A DNA stretch of 64,000 bases from an uncultured Acetatifactor sp. (GCA_910589035.1 CAJUSI010000025.1:96146-160145), one strand, 5' to 3'. Shown: positions 17,722-27,004, counted from the stretch's first letter. Numbers and translations are program-made. Notes: generated by a model from the sequence alone, not told the origin.

Positions 17722-18936
17722 CTAAACAAACATATTCTGGAGCATGAATTTCCTGATTTTCTTCAATCCATTGCACTTCCGCTGGTGAAGGGTGATAAGG
17801 TGGTCAAGTTCTGTAAAATATCTTCCTATTTTCTTCTGTTCTTCTTTGCTAGGATACATTATTTCTATTTCCCCAAAAGTTCTTTTATTTATGATTGGAA
17901 CAGCCTGCTGAGCTGACAATCTTTTTATTGTAGTTGCCTCTTTTTCGAGCATTGAAAAAATATAATCATCATCCATAAACTCAAACGGGATAACTGCATT
18001 TATTTGCTGATTTGTAGTAGCAAAATCCTTTATTTGCGCTACCTTACCAATAGTTGAACCAATACTAACAAACAGCGAGGTTCCTGGTCTTAATTTTCTT
18101 CCTAAATCAAAACCTTTATCAGTCAATGTAGTAATTGTATTATTAACATATCTGTTACTTTGAATATCTGCTGGACTAACAAATAATTTTACACCTCCAT
18201 AATTATTTTTTTCTTTTGTTGGTGGTGTTGTACCAGTTACTATCTCGGATATATCATTTAACTTACGCTGTTCCCAAGCGTCTGTAAAACCATCAAATCG
18301 AATTTCCGGAACATTGGCTCCATTTTGTGGGAACATTTTTTGCAACATGTATTTTTTTAGTTTTTTAGTTTCATCACACTTACGCTGGTGAAGGGTGATG
18401 AGGTGGTCGAGTCGGGCAAAATAAGCTCCTATAATCTGTTGTTCTTCCATAGTTTTTGGCATCATCAGATACATATTCGCCATCTGCTTTCCAGATACCT
18501 CAACAAATGTAGAGCCTGCTCCGACTGTTTCACCATATCGTTTCAGTTCTTCACTTCTCGAAAAAATAAAGTATGAATCCAACTTATCTTTCTGCGGAAC
18601 AATAGATTGAAATCCTTGATTAGTACAGCCTTCATGTGTTAAAATAGCGGTTTTTCCAATTCCTGCACGAGATGTAAACAAAACAGCTCCAATAGGAAGT
18701 ATCTTAGCAGAACTTTTATTCAATCCTTCTTTTGTAATTTTTCTTTGACTAGATTTAAGATAAATTTGCTCTCCGATTTCTGCTGGCGCGTACCAATCAA
18801 TATCTCCGTCCCAATATGCATCCACATTTGTATTTGGTGTTCCACCTCCTACAATTTCTGCAATCTCCCCCAACTTACACTGTTCCCAAGCATCCGTGTA
18901 CCCTTTGAACCTGATCCTCGGTTTATCCACATCCAT
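17722..18936 (-). CDS. hsdS: Type I restriction enzyme, S (specificity) subunit
   Basis: A 404-residue protein with two target-recognition domains, residues about 1-175 and 205-380, each followed by a conserved helix. The helices end in ARLDHLITLHQRKC and TELDHLITLHQRKC, the usual two-fold pseudo-symmetry that sets a bipartite recognition site. The start is ATG 18936, overlapping the hsdM stop by one base (TGATG); a GTG three bases earlier is also possible. The two helix-coding segments (17774-17806 and 18377-18410) are near-identical at DNA level and could recombine. The recognition domains are more AT-rich than hsdM and hsdR, as is common for exchanged specificity domains. Confidence 0.93.
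   Translation of the reverse strand: MDVDKPRIRFKGYTDAWEQCKLGEIAEIVGGGTPNTNVDAYWDGDIDWYAPAEIGEQIYLKSSQRKITKEGLNKSSAKILPIGAVLFTSRAGIGKTAILTHEGCTNQGFQSIVPQKDKLDSYFIFSRSEELKRYGETVGAGSTFVEVSGKQMANMYLMMPKTMEEQQIIGAYFARLDHLITLHQRKCDETKKLKKYMLQKMFPQNGANVPEIRFDGFTDAWEQRKLNDISEIVTGTTPPTKEKNNYGGVKLFVSPADIQSNRYVNNTITTLTDKGFDLGRKLRPGTSLFVSIGSTIGKVAQIKDFATTNQQINAVIPFEFMDDDYIFSMLEKEATTIKRLSAQQAVPIINKRTFGEIEIMYPSKEEQKKIGRYFTELDHLITLHQRKCNGLKKIRKFMLQNMFV
18377..18410. repeat. Direct repeat within hsdS (partner at 17774-17806)
   Basis: About 33 bp, with three mismatches between the copies, encodes the DHLITLHQRKC helix at the end of each half of hsdS. The copies are about 600 bp apart in direct orientation. 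Such repeats can mediate exchange of recognition domains; no second silent hsdS cassette is seen in this window. Confidence 0.75.
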
Positions 18937-20534
18937 CACCTCTCAATCATCTTAATCAGATCATTTAATGTTTGATTGATCCTTTCATCAGAAGTAACCA
19001 GGTCTTTCATCAGGGATACAAATTCCCCCTGCGTCCGGTTGATTTCTTCCTCCGTCTGCTTCATATCGTTCAGAAGGGCTTTCATGTCTATTTCTTCCTC
19101 TTGCTCAAAATTGTCCACATACCTGGGAATGTTCAGGTTAAAATCATTCTTTTCAATATCCGCAAATTCCGCAAGGAAGGACTCCTTTTCCACTGTTTCC
19201 CGTCTGTTGTACAGGTCTATGACAGAATCGATATGCTCGTCCGTCATTGCATTCTGCTTTTTTCCTTTTTCGAATTTCCGGGATGCGTCTATGAACAATA
19301 CATCCCGTCCGTCCCTGTGTTTTTTCAGCACGATAATACAGGTGGGAATGGACGTATTGTAGAATAAATTGGCCGGAAGCCCGATCACGGCATAGATATT
19401 TCCGGCCCGGAGCAGCTTTTCCCTTATCTTCCCCTCCGCTGCCCCCCGAAACAAAACCCCGTGGGGCAGTACGATCGCCATTGTCCCGCCGCTTTTCAGG
19501 TGGTACAGGCCATGCAGAAGAAACGCATAATCGGCTTTCGACTTTGGCGCCAGCACGCCGTAATCGCTGAATCTTTCATCCTGCAGAAATCCGGCGGCTG
19601 CGCTCCAGTTTGCCGAATACGGCGGATTCATAAGCACCATGTTAAAATCGGTTTCCTCATCCGTAGGCCAGTCCTCATCAAGGGTATCGCCGTTGCGGAG
19701 CTTCTGGTTCTCCGGCACGATACCGTGCAGGAACATATTCATTCTCGCAAGGTTATAGGTAGATGTCATCAGTTCCTGCCCATAATATTTAATGTAGTCC
19801 GGCTCTGCGGCATATTTTTTCGCATTCAGCAGAAGGGATCCGGAACCCATGCAGGGGTCATACACCGACAGCCCCCGTTTTCCCTCCTGCCCCGCAATCG
19901 CAATCCTTGTCAGAATTTTTGACACTGCCTGAGGCGTATAAAATTCCCCCGCCTTCTTGCCCGTTTCGGAAGCAAACTGTCCGATTAAATATTCGTAGGC
20001 ATTTCCGAGGATGTCCGAATCCGTATTCAGAAGGTCGGCCCTGTCAATTTCCCTGATCAGGCTCGACATGGTATCGCTCTGTTTCTGATCCCCTGTCCCA
20101 AGACGGTTGGAATACAGGTCAATATCGGTAAACAAATCCGCAAACAGAGGGTCACTTTGCTCGATGTTGTTAAAGGCTTTCTGAAGCTGCTCACGGCTGA
20201 ATGCGTTATTCCTTGCCGCATCCGCAAAACAGGTGTAGGTCAGATCCGGCTCAATGACATAATGACATTCCTCCCGGACCTGTTCTTTCAGTTCTTCCGC
20301 ACTCTCATCCTCCAGCGCTTCTCTGTATGCCTCCAGTGCCGCCTTTAGGTTTTGCGGCTTTTCATCATAAATCAAATCATACGCCTTGATCAGAAAAGAA
20401 TCCGACAGGTATTTGTAAAATACAATCCCCAGCAAATAATCCTTATATTCATTTGCATCCATTTTGGAACGCAAAATATCCGCACCGCTCCACAGTACAC
20501 TGATCAAATCCCTGCTGCTTTCCAGTTCCGCCAT
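18936..20534 (-). CDS. hsdM: Type I restriction enzyme, M (methyltransferase) subunit
   Basis: A 532-residue N6-adenine methyltransferase that, with HsdS, protects host DNA and forms the core of the restriction complex. The SAM-binding motif VYDPCMGSGSLLL is at residues about 225-236 and the catalytic NPPY at 303-306. The N-terminal helical domain (LWSGADILRSKMDANEYKDY) is typical. Its stop overlaps the hsdS start by one base. It is the first gene of the island's minus-strand run. Confidence 0.96.
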   Translation of the reverse strand: MAELESSRDLISVLWSGADILRSKMDANEYKDYLLGIVFYKYLSDSFLIKAYDLIYDEKPQNLKAALEAYREALEDESAEELKEQVREECHYVIEPDLTYTCFADAARNNAFSREQLQKAFNNIEQSDPLFADLFTDIDLYSNRLGTGDQKQSDTMSSLIREIDRADLLNTDSDILGNAYEYLIGQFASETGKKAGEFYTPQAVSKILTRIAIAGQEGKRGLSVYDPCMGSGSLLLNAKKYAAEPDYIKYYGQELMTSTYNLARMNMFLHGIVPENQKLRNGDTLDEDWPTDEETDFNMVLMNPPYSANWSAAAGFLQDERFSDYGVLAPKSKADYAFLLHGLYHLKSGGTMAIVLPHGVLFRGAAEGKIREKLLRAGNIYAVIGLPANLFYNTSIPTCIIVLKKHRDGRDVLFIDASRKFEKGKKQNAMTDEHIDSVIDLYNRRETVEKESFLAEFADIEKNDFNLNIPRYVDNFEQEEEIDMKALLNDMKQTEEEINRTQGEFVSLMKDLVTSDERINQTLNDLIKMIER

Positions 20535-20799
20535 CTTAACCCCTCCCTGTTATCACCTTCCAGTTTCCACTATGTCATCCATTCCGCAGCCAGGAGCCAT
20601 ACAGGCCTTTGATATACCCCTGTCAATCAGTATTTTCCATAATGGTTTGTAATTGACATTTGTTCTCTCATTTACCATATATCCTTCTCCGCAGTCTTGT
20701 TGATACAATTAAAATCAGTGACAGGATAAATTATAGCAGATGCCTGTCTAAATCACAATCATATCGTTTGAAAATTCAAGCGCTCTCTTCCTTTCATAC

Positions 20800-20837
20800 A
20801 AAAAGCAGCCCCTCCGTCCAAAGTCAGGCTGCTTTTT
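20800..20837. terminator. Bidirectional intrinsic terminator
   Basis: AAAAAGCAGCC at 20800-20810 pairs perfectly with GGCTGCTTTTT at 20827-20837, giving T-tracts on both strands. It separates the hsd island promoter region from the sequence before the anti-sigma gene. Confidence 0.8.
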
Positions 20838-21081
20838 GCTTTGCTTCATCAACTGAGATTTCTTTCACCCCAAAGGAACGAGCCGATATGCAATGCAATG
20901 CGATTGCGGTCCGAAACCTAACGATCCTCTGGTACACCGGTGCATGAATTCCCGAGTAATCAGTGCTTGATGTCCATGCCAGAACAAGGAGGAGGAAGGA
21001 GGCGAGCACAAGGCATCGTCGACTGGCGACAACGCAGTACTGGGGTGGACAGCGAGTGCTGATTGCTCAAGGATTTATGCA
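20838..21081. other. 244-bp stretch without a recognised gene
   Basis: It lies between the terminator and the end of the anti-sigma-like gene. A minus-strand frame of about 60 codons crosses it but lacks a ribosome-binding site and a known family. The sequence is not low-complexity and has short palindromes (GCAATGCGATTGC, CACCGGTG). It could be a fragment of a mobile element or RNA gene; I cannot assign it. Confidence 0.3.
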
Positions 21082-21993
21082 TCAGTGTACCAGATACGCC
21101 TCCCGAAATGCTCCCGTCAGTTCCTCCAGGGTATAAAGTCCATGGTTCTCCACCCCTATAAATTCCGGACATGTAGGGTAAGTCACAAACATATCCTCCC
21201 CACCGGCACATCTGGCCCAGACGATCACCGTATACAGCGGCTCACTCTTGGTGATGATGTAATCCTCATAATCGACTCCCTCCAGATCCTTCTCAATAAT
21301 CTCACAGGTAAGGCGGCACAATCCATAGGGGACTTCCTTATTGGTCCACCCCGGTCCGGAGGTTCCCATCCCCCACCGGACTCTGCCGGTCTCATCCAGC
21401 GTGTAGACGCCGTAGGCGGCCTCCCCGGTCTCCCTGTCGCTCCCGCTCATTTTATAGTTCACGGCGCCGTGGACGATATAGAGTGGATCTGCTATGAGGA
21501 CCTGGCTGAAATCCTTTATATCGTCCGCCAGAAACCATTCGTTGTAAAGCGTCCGGTAGATCTTCATCACCCCCGGCGCGTCGGCAAAAGCCGGATCGGC
21601 GAAGGCCGCCTCCGCCTCCGGCGTAAGTCCCGGCGTAAAATCCTCCCGTCGGGCTTCCAGAAGAGTACAGTCCCCGTCGCCCCAGAAGCCGTCGGAATTG
21701 CCTCTGTCGCCCCAAAGACCGCCGTCCTGTCCTCCGCCGCCCAGATCGTCCCACTTCTGCCGCATCCCGATTCCGATTCCCACCGCGGCGCACAGGCAGG
21801 CCGCCGGTATGCACCACGCAAGCCGCCTGCGTTTCCTTCCCGCAGGCAGCTTCCTCCCAGGCTCTTTTGCTCCGCTATCTTCTATCCTCCCGACATCCTT
21901 TGTAATTTCTGCATACTCCGGTTTCCGGGCCTCCTCCAGATATTCTTCCCTTACATTCGTGATACTGTCATACAGCTTTTCCGCCTGCCTCAT
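21082..21993 (-). CDS. Membrane protein partner of an ECF sigma factor (putative anti-sigma)
   Basis: A 303-residue protein whose ATG overlaps the sigma-factor stop as ATGA, so translation is coupled; the longer frame extending into the sigma gene is rejected. Residues 1-60 are a charged cytoplasmic part (MRQAEKLYDSITNVREEYLEEARK), residues about 62-82 a single membrane helix (LAWCIPAACLCAAVGIGIG), and the rest an exported domain with a Gly/Asp-rich linker. This architecture is usual for proteins that hold ECF sigma factors inactive until an outside signal arrives. The exported domain has no recognised fold, so the signal is unknown. Confidence 0.7.
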   Translation of the reverse strand: MRQAEKLYDSITNVREEYLEEARKPEYAEITKDVGRIEDSGAKEPGRKLPAGRKRRRLAWCIPAACLCAAVGIGIGMRQKWDDLGGGGQDGGLWGDRGNSDGFWGDGDCTLLEARREDFTPGLTPEAEAAFADPAFADAPGVMKIYRTLYNEWFLADDIKDFSQVLIADPLYIVHGAVNYKMSGSDRETGEAAYGVYTLDETGRVRWGMGTSGPGWTNKEVPYGLCRLTCEIIEKDLEGVDYEDYIITKSEPLYTVIVWARCAGGEDMFVTYPTCPEFIGVENHGLYTLEELTGAFREAYLVH

Positions 21994-22547
21994 ATCCGAT
22001 ACCCCTCCTCTTCCAGTCTGCCTTTCAGGCTCTGCCGAAGCCCATACATCCGTTTCGCAAGCCTTCCCGGCGGCATGCCCGCCTCCTCCGCAAGCTCCTT
22101 CACCGCTTCCCCATACCAGTATCGACGCAGGAAAAGGACTCTGTCTTCCTGGGAAAGCTCCCCCAGCCAGGCGTCGACCGCTTTGGTCAATTCTTTTGCC
22201 TCCAGCTTCTGTTCCACGCTCTCCGGCGACGGAATGCACTCCTCCAGCTCGGTCAAAAGCTGCTCCATGCCAGCATAGCGCTTCTTCCGGTGATTTTTGT
22301 TCCACAGGTTGAAAGCAATATTGCGCACCACCCTGCCCAGCCATGCGCCCAGCCTGTCCGGACGTCCCGGCGGAATGGCGTTCCAGGCCTGCAGCCAAGT
22401 ATCGTTGACACACTCCTGGGCGTCCTCCTCCACTGACAGGATATTCCACGCCAGCCTGTGACAGTAGGTTCCGTATTTGGCCGCCGTCTCTGAGATGGCG
22501 GCCTCGTCCCGCTGAAAATATAACTCAATAATCCGTGAATCCTCCAT
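21990..22547 (-). CDS. ECF-type RNA polymerase sigma factor
   Basis: A 185-residue sigma-70 family protein of the extracytoplasmic-function class. Region 2 is at residues about 10-75 (YCHRLAWNILSVEEDAQECV, DTWLQAWNAIPP) and region 4 at about 120-175 (LSQEDRVLFLRRYWYGEAVKEL, then a recognition helix MPPGRLAKRMYGLRQSLK). There is no region 3. It would direct a small regulon, probably including its own operon. It is followed directly by its putative membrane anti-sigma partner. A partial copy of the dispersed repeat lies just upstream (about 22564-22600). Confidence 0.88.
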   Translation of the reverse strand: MEDSRIIELYFQRDEAAISETAAKYGTYCHRLAWNILSVEEDAQECVNDTWLQAWNAIPPGRPDRLGAWLGRVVRNIAFNLWNKNHRKKRYAGMEQLLTELEECIPSPESVEQKLEAKELTKAVDAWLGELSQEDRVLFLRRYWYGEAVKELAEEAGMPPGRLAKRMYGLRQSLKGRLEEEGYRI

Positions 22548-22742
22548 GCTGCCGCCTCCGTTCCTGCTCCGGACAGTCCGGAGTCAAAAATACGCGAAAT
22601 ACCGCGAAGTCAAAGCCACAATTCCCTGTCCGTATTAACATGTCATCGCCGCCCGTCTATTCCATATCCATCCGGCGGCGCATTTTTCCAATTGAGTAGC
22701 GAAATGCCCGTCCGGCGACGGACCTTCCTGTAAGGAAGACAA

Positions 22743-22774
22743 AAGACCTGCCTTTATCTATAAAGACAAGTCTT
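22743..22774 (-). terminator. Probable intrinsic terminator after the SWIM gene
   Basis: On the minus strand, AAGACTTGTCTTTAT pairs imperfectly (about 13 of 15) with ATAAAGGCAGGTCTT, followed by TTGTCTTCC. It lies 100 bp past the stop of the SWIM zinc-finger gene. The 327-bp gap also has a small GTCCG/CGGAC hairpin and a fragment of the dispersed repeat, but no gene. Confidence 0.55.
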
Positions 22775-22873
22775 TGCAGGAAATATTCCCAAATTTTAAA
22801 AAAAGCCAAACACCCTAATCCAAAACCTGTTTCACTGCCTCATAGCATTTTTCCGTAAGTTCCGTCAAAGCTC

Positions 22874-23608
22874 CTACCCGAACACTCCGAACAGCTCCTC
22901 CCAGTTGCCGCTCCTGATGATGCGGCTGCTGGGCCTGTCCACATTGGCAAGCATGGTCTCAATGCGGTTCTCCATGGTGATATCCACGAACCGGCCCACA
23001 TCGATGCCCCGCAGTTCGAAGAACAGCCGGGGATCCTCGTCAAAGCGGTGCCCGATTCCGTACAGCACCGCCGCCACATGCTTGCACATCAGCGCCCAGT
23101 CGGGACAGCTGCACTGAAAGCTGATCTCCTGAGGCCTGGGGAAAAGACCCGATTCCCCGGTAAAGAGTTCCTTCAGTTCCTCCGGAAAATCCCCCTTCAT
23201 CAGCCGGTCCAGATTCTCGATCTTATTGGCGCATTTTTCGATGGCCGCCTGGCAGCGCTCCTCCGACAGGGGGCTTATGCGGATTTCCACCTTATAGGGG
23301 GCCTTCCGCCGTCCCTGTACCCTGGCCTGCACCCTTCCCTTCTGGATTTTCAGGTCAATAACCGCGCCCGTTCGGACATAGCGCGTGCCTCTCTCCAGCC
23401 GGCTCTCGTAATCGGCGTATTTTTCCAGGTTGTCGCACCACGCCTGCCCCCACCATGTGGTGACGATCTTTCTTCCCTCAATAATGACTGGCTCCAGCTT
23501 CCTGCCCTTCTGCTTCTCCTTCTTTTCCGTCAGGCTGGCGTTTTTCCGCAGCTGTGCGCTGTCCGGCTGTTTGTAATCCCTGTCGGTATCCCAATAATTT
23601 CTACTCAT
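22874..23608 (-). CDS. SWIM zinc-finger protein
   Basis: A 244-residue protein with a SWIM motif CSCPDWALMCKH at residues about 168-179 (C-x-C-xn-C-x-H), a zinc-binding module found with SNF2-type helicases. The N-terminal TWWGQAWCDNLEKYADYESRLERG segments are characteristic of this bacterial SWIM family. It lies 79 bp downstream of the SNF2 helicase on the same strand, so the pair probably works together on DNA-bound complexes or RNA polymerase recycling; the exact role is not known. Confidence 0.88.
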   Translation of the reverse strand: MSRNYWDTDRDYKQPDSAQLRKNASLTEKKEKQKGRKLEPVIIEGRKIVTTWWGQAWCDNLEKYADYESRLERGTRYVRTGAVIDLKIQKGRVQARVQGRRKAPYKVEIRISPLSEERCQAAIEKCANKIENLDRLMKGDFPEELKELFTGESGLFPRPQEISFQCSCPDWALMCKHVAAVLYGIGHRFDEDPRLFFELRGIDVGRFVDITMENRIETMLANVDRPSSRIIRSGNWEELFGVFG

Positions 23609-23687
23609 CTATGCGTTCTCCTCCCGGATCTTCCGCTTAATTTTTCCATTCCAAATACATCTATCCCCGGCCCGGTTCCCCGCAGGC

Positions 23688-26411
23688 TCATATCTCCAGT
23701 TTAAAGAGAGACATAAGCTCCTCATTGTTCATCTCGGTGATCCAGTTCTCCCCGCCGGAGCCGATCACGTTCTCCGCCAGGCTTTTCTTGCTCTCCAGCA
23801 GCTGGTCGATCTTCTCCTCTATGGTTCCCCGGCACACCAGTTTGTGGACCATGACATTCTTTTTCTGCCCGATGCGGTAAGCCCGGTCCGTGGCCTGGTT
23901 TTCCACCGCCGGATTCCACCAGCGGTCGAAATGGATCACATGGCTGGCTTTGGTGAGGTTCAGTCCCGTTCCGCCCGCCTTCACGGACAGCACCAGATAG
24001 GGGATATATTTCTCCCCCTGAAAGCCCTCCACGATTTTATTCCGCTCCGCCACGGGAGTTCCCCCGTGCAGCACATATCCGCGCCGGCGGAAAATCTCCG
24101 CCAGGAATTCGTCCAGATAGGGGATAATCTCCTTAAACTGGGTAAATACCAGAACCCTCTCCCGCTTCTCATAAATGGTCTCGCACAATTCCTTCAGCAT
24201 GGCAAATTTCCCGCTGTCATTCTCTTCAAAAGCCCGCTGCCCCAGATACTGGTCCGGATGATTGCAGATCTGTTTCAGCTTTGTCAGGGAGGCCAGCACC
24301 AGCCCCCGCCTTTCCATGCCCTCCGCTTCGGCCAGCCGCTCCGCCAGATCCGCCACATACTTGCGGTACAGCACCGTCTGCTTTTTGGACAGCCCCACAT
24401 AGTCCACCTGCTCCATTTTATCCGGCAGATCGGAGATAATGGCCTTGTCGGTCTTCAGCCGGCGCAGCATAAAGGGCGCTATCATGGCCTTCAGTCTGGC
24501 ATAACCTTCAGGATACTGCTCCAGATTCCCGCAGTAGTCGCGAAATTCCTGGGAACTGCCCAGCAGCCCCTTGTTCAGGAAGTCGAAGAGGGACCAGAGA
24601 TTGGTCAGGTCATTTTCGATGGGCGTGCCCGTCATGGCGATCCGCATGGCGCTTTTCAGCTTCTTCACCTGCCTGGTCTGCTTTGTGGTAGGATTCTTGA
24701 TGGCCTGGGCCTCGTCCAGAATCAGGCAGTCCCAGCAAATCTCTTCCAGTTCCCCGATGCGCACGGCCATCCCGTAGGTGGTGACGGTGAGGAAGCTCTT
24801 ATCCGCGCGGACAAATTCTCCCAGCTTCTTCGCCCCGCCGTCGTGAAGAATGGCCACCGGCATATCCGGCACAAATTTCGCCGCCTCCTTCTCCCAGTTT
24901 CCAAGCAGGGAGGCCGGCACCACCAGCAGCACCCTGGCATCCGGTTTCGTCCTGCGCAGCTTCTCCAGGTAAGCCAGCACCTGCACGGTCTTGCCCAGGC
25001 CCATGTCGTCCGCCAGGCAGGCGCCGAAGCCCAGATGATCCATATAGTTAAGCCAGGTAAATCCCGTCTTCTGGTAAGGGCGCAGCTTTGCCTGGAAGCT
25101 CTTCGGCAGAACCGCCGTCCGGATGCTCTTCGGAGTACGCATCTCCTTCAGCAGCCCGGACAGCCACGCGCCGTTTGTCACGATGGGCCCCACGTCGGCC
25201 TCTTCCCCGCTCCGGCCCATATCCAGCCCCATGCGCAGCGCCTGCATAAAGGTCAGGCTGCCCTCGTAATTCTCCACCTCCGCAAGCAGCTTTTCCAGCC
25301 GCTGGTGATCCACCTCAATCCATTTTCCCTTCAGGAATGCCAGCCCCTCCGTCCGGGCCAAAAGCGCCTCCACTTCTTCCCGGCTTAAGGGGACACCGTC
25401 CACCGTCAGCTGGGGCACCATCTGCAGGATGGTATCCATCCCGAGCATATGGGGCTTCTCCTCCCCGAGGCTCACGGACATGGACACATTGCAGGCGTTC
25501 CTCTTCCACCAGTTGGGAATCCGGCACACGATCCCCGCCTGCTCGATGGCGGGAATGTCTTTCAACAGACAGTACGCCTCCTGGTCGGAAAGCTGAAGGG
25601 GATGGAAGATTTCCCCGTTCTCCACGAATTCCCCGATGAGTTCCGACACATCGGCCGCCTTGTTCAGGCAGGACAGCAAATCCAGCAGCTTCTCCCGCTC
25701 GGTCTTATACTCGGTGAGCGCATATCGCAGGGGCACATGCTGTATCTTTCCCCGTTCCCCCTTTGTAGCGTAAGTAGCCAGAAAAGCAAAAGGATAATCC
25801 TCTCCCCTGCTTTCCACCAGATGGAAGAAAATTCTCTCCGGAACTTTCAAATGCTGGCTCTTTTCCGCCAGATATAAGGCCACCGTGCCGTCGTACTGCC
25901 GGATCTCCTGGGCGTAGAGATTCTTTAGCTGCCTGAAAATCTCCAGGATCCACTTCTCATTCACATACTCGGATCCCAGGTTGAAAGGCGCTGCATTCAG
26001 CAGCCCCTCCATCTCGTCCCGGTCCGGCGTCACCGCGGCCTTATCCCGCAGAAGCTCAATATCCGGCTGATGGGTTATGGTCTGAAGGAAATAATCCGCC
26101 AGATGATACAGATACCGCCCCGCCGCGTCCAGCCAGTCCGGCTTTTCCTGAAAGCCCAGCTCATACAGCGCACGATAAGGCTCCTTTTCAAAGGCTTCCC
26201 GCCAGCGGAAAATCTCTTCCGGCCCCAAGGCCCCTGCCATCCCCCCTGCACGGCTCTCTTCCGGCCCCGCATTCTTTGCAGGGATGTCCTTCACAGGGGT
26301 TTCTTTTACAAGAGTACCCTTTACGGGAATCTCTTCCGCGCTGTCCGGCCGAAACCCTTTCTCGGTAAAGAAAAACCGTATTTTCGCTGTCTCGTTTTTT
26401 ATCGCTTCCAT
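23688..26411 (-). CDS. SNF2-family DEAD/DEAH-box helicase
   Basis: About 907 residues. Walker A is LADDMGLGKTV, Walker B DEAQ (LILDEAQAIKN), followed by the SNF2 C-terminal helicase half (VFTQFKEII, GTGLNLTKASHVI, TDRAYRIGQ). It is an ATP-driven double-stranded DNA translocase that remodels protein-DNA complexes. ATG 26411 is preferred over the ATG six bases earlier because AGGAAAG lies at a better distance from it. The N-terminal 60 residues include a proline-rich pseudo-repeat (TLVKETPVKDIPAKNAG). It is paired with the downstream SWIM gene. Confidence 0.93.
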   Translation of the reverse strand: MEAIKNETAKIRFFFTEKGFRPDSAEEIPVKGTLVKETPVKDIPAKNAGPEESRAGGMAGALGPEEIFRWREAFEKEPYRALYELGFQEKPDWLDAAGRYLYHLADYFLQTITHQPDIELLRDKAAVTPDRDEMEGLLNAAPFNLGSEYVNEKWILEIFRQLKNLYAQEIRQYDGTVALYLAEKSQHLKVPERIFFHLVESRGEDYPFAFLATYATKGERGKIQHVPLRYALTEYKTEREKLLDLLSCLNKAADVSELIGEFVENGEIFHPLQLSDQEAYCLLKDIPAIEQAGIVCRIPNWWKRNACNVSMSVSLGEEKPHMLGMDTILQMVPQLTVDGVPLSREEVEALLARTEGLAFLKGKWIEVDHQRLEKLLAEVENYEGSLTFMQALRMGLDMGRSGEEADVGPIVTNGAWLSGLLKEMRTPKSIRTAVLPKSFQAKLRPYQKTGFTWLNYMDHLGFGACLADDMGLGKTVQVLAYLEKLRRTKPDARVLLVVPASLLGNWEKEAAKFVPDMPVAILHDGGAKKLGEFVRADKSFLTVTTYGMAVRIGELEEICWDCLILDEAQAIKNPTTKQTRQVKKLKSAMRIAMTGTPIENDLTNLWSLFDFLNKGLLGSSQEFRDYCGNLEQYPEGYARLKAMIAPFMLRRLKTDKAIISDLPDKMEQVDYVGLSKKQTVLYRKYVADLAERLAEAEGMERRGLVLASLTKLKQICNHPDQYLGQRAFEENDSGKFAMLKELCETIYEKRERVLVFTQFKEIIPYLDEFLAEIFRRRGYVLHGGTPVAERNKIVEGFQGEKYIPYLVLSVKAGGTGLNLTKASHVIHFDRWWNPAVENQATDRAYRIGQKKNVMVHKLVCRGTIEEKIDQLLESKKSLAENVIGSGGENWITEMNNEELMSLFKLEI

Positions 26412-26625
26412 TTGCATCTTTCCTGGCTCTCCTCTTTTGAACTGACTTTGTTTTATGGTAAATACTGTATATAATGCTCAGCCGGCTCCTTGTGGGCTTC
26501 TTTACAGAGATGTATTAATTAACAGAAAGCCATTGCCGGCACATTTGCCGGTGCAGTCCAAAGGCGCCCGTAAGCAGGATCTGAGTTTGGCATATAATCC
26601 TTATTGTATAACCTTACTGCATACT

Positions 26626-26755
26626 GCAGGCTATGCCGCAGCCTAAATAAAAAATTGTTTTTGTGCAATGATTTTGAGTAATATCATACCGCAGGCGGTG
26701 TCCGCACCCCAATAAAGCTGTTATTTTGTGCGGTTATCTCGAGTAATACCATAAA
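26626..26755. repeat. Two tandem 65-bp units in the SNF2/MATE intergenic region
   Basis: Units 26626-26690 and 26691-26755 both start with GCAGGC and share TTTTGTGC and GAGTAATA-C-CATA at equivalent positions, with about 70 percent identity in the second half. They lie upstream of the SNF2 gene in an AT-rich 570-bp gap that holds no supported gene. Confidence 0.5.
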
Positions 26756-26883
26756 TCATATGAAAGTTGCACTCAATTTCGTCATTTTAGCAGGAGCTGT
26801 GAAAAAAACCCTTCTTTCTGCAGTCTCTTTTACATGACTGCAGTGCAGAAGAGCACGCCTGGTCTCGCCGCCAGATGCCCGGA

Positions 26884-27004
26884 CTGTTCCATCCGGAACC
26901 AATTTTGCCTAAAAGGGCAGAATCTCTTACTTAAACGTCTAACCCGGACAAGCCGGAACCAAAATTCTGCCATTTTGCATAAGACTTCATTGTCAAGCAC
27001 CTGA
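26884..27004. repeat. Dispersed intergenic repeat, copy C (two tandem units)
   Basis: A diverged unit at 26884-26940 is followed by a well-conserved unit at 26941-27004 (AACCCGGACAAGCCGGAACC onward). The conserved unit overlaps the last bases of the MATE gene, so the exporter's stop codon (26993-26995) lies inside the repeat. Confidence 0.7.

Noticed and set aside
21994..22449. Upstream extension of the anti-sigma-like protein into the sigma gene
   Set aside because: Out-of-frame reading of the sigma factor; the ATGA overlap gives a clear start.
23844..25388. 514-codon plus-strand frame opposite the SNF2 helicase
   Set aside because: Shadow frame; the minus strand has all helicase motifs.
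26455..26646. 63-codon plus-strand frame in the SNF2/MATE gap
   Set aside because: No ribosome-binding site and no family; overlaps a tandem repeat.
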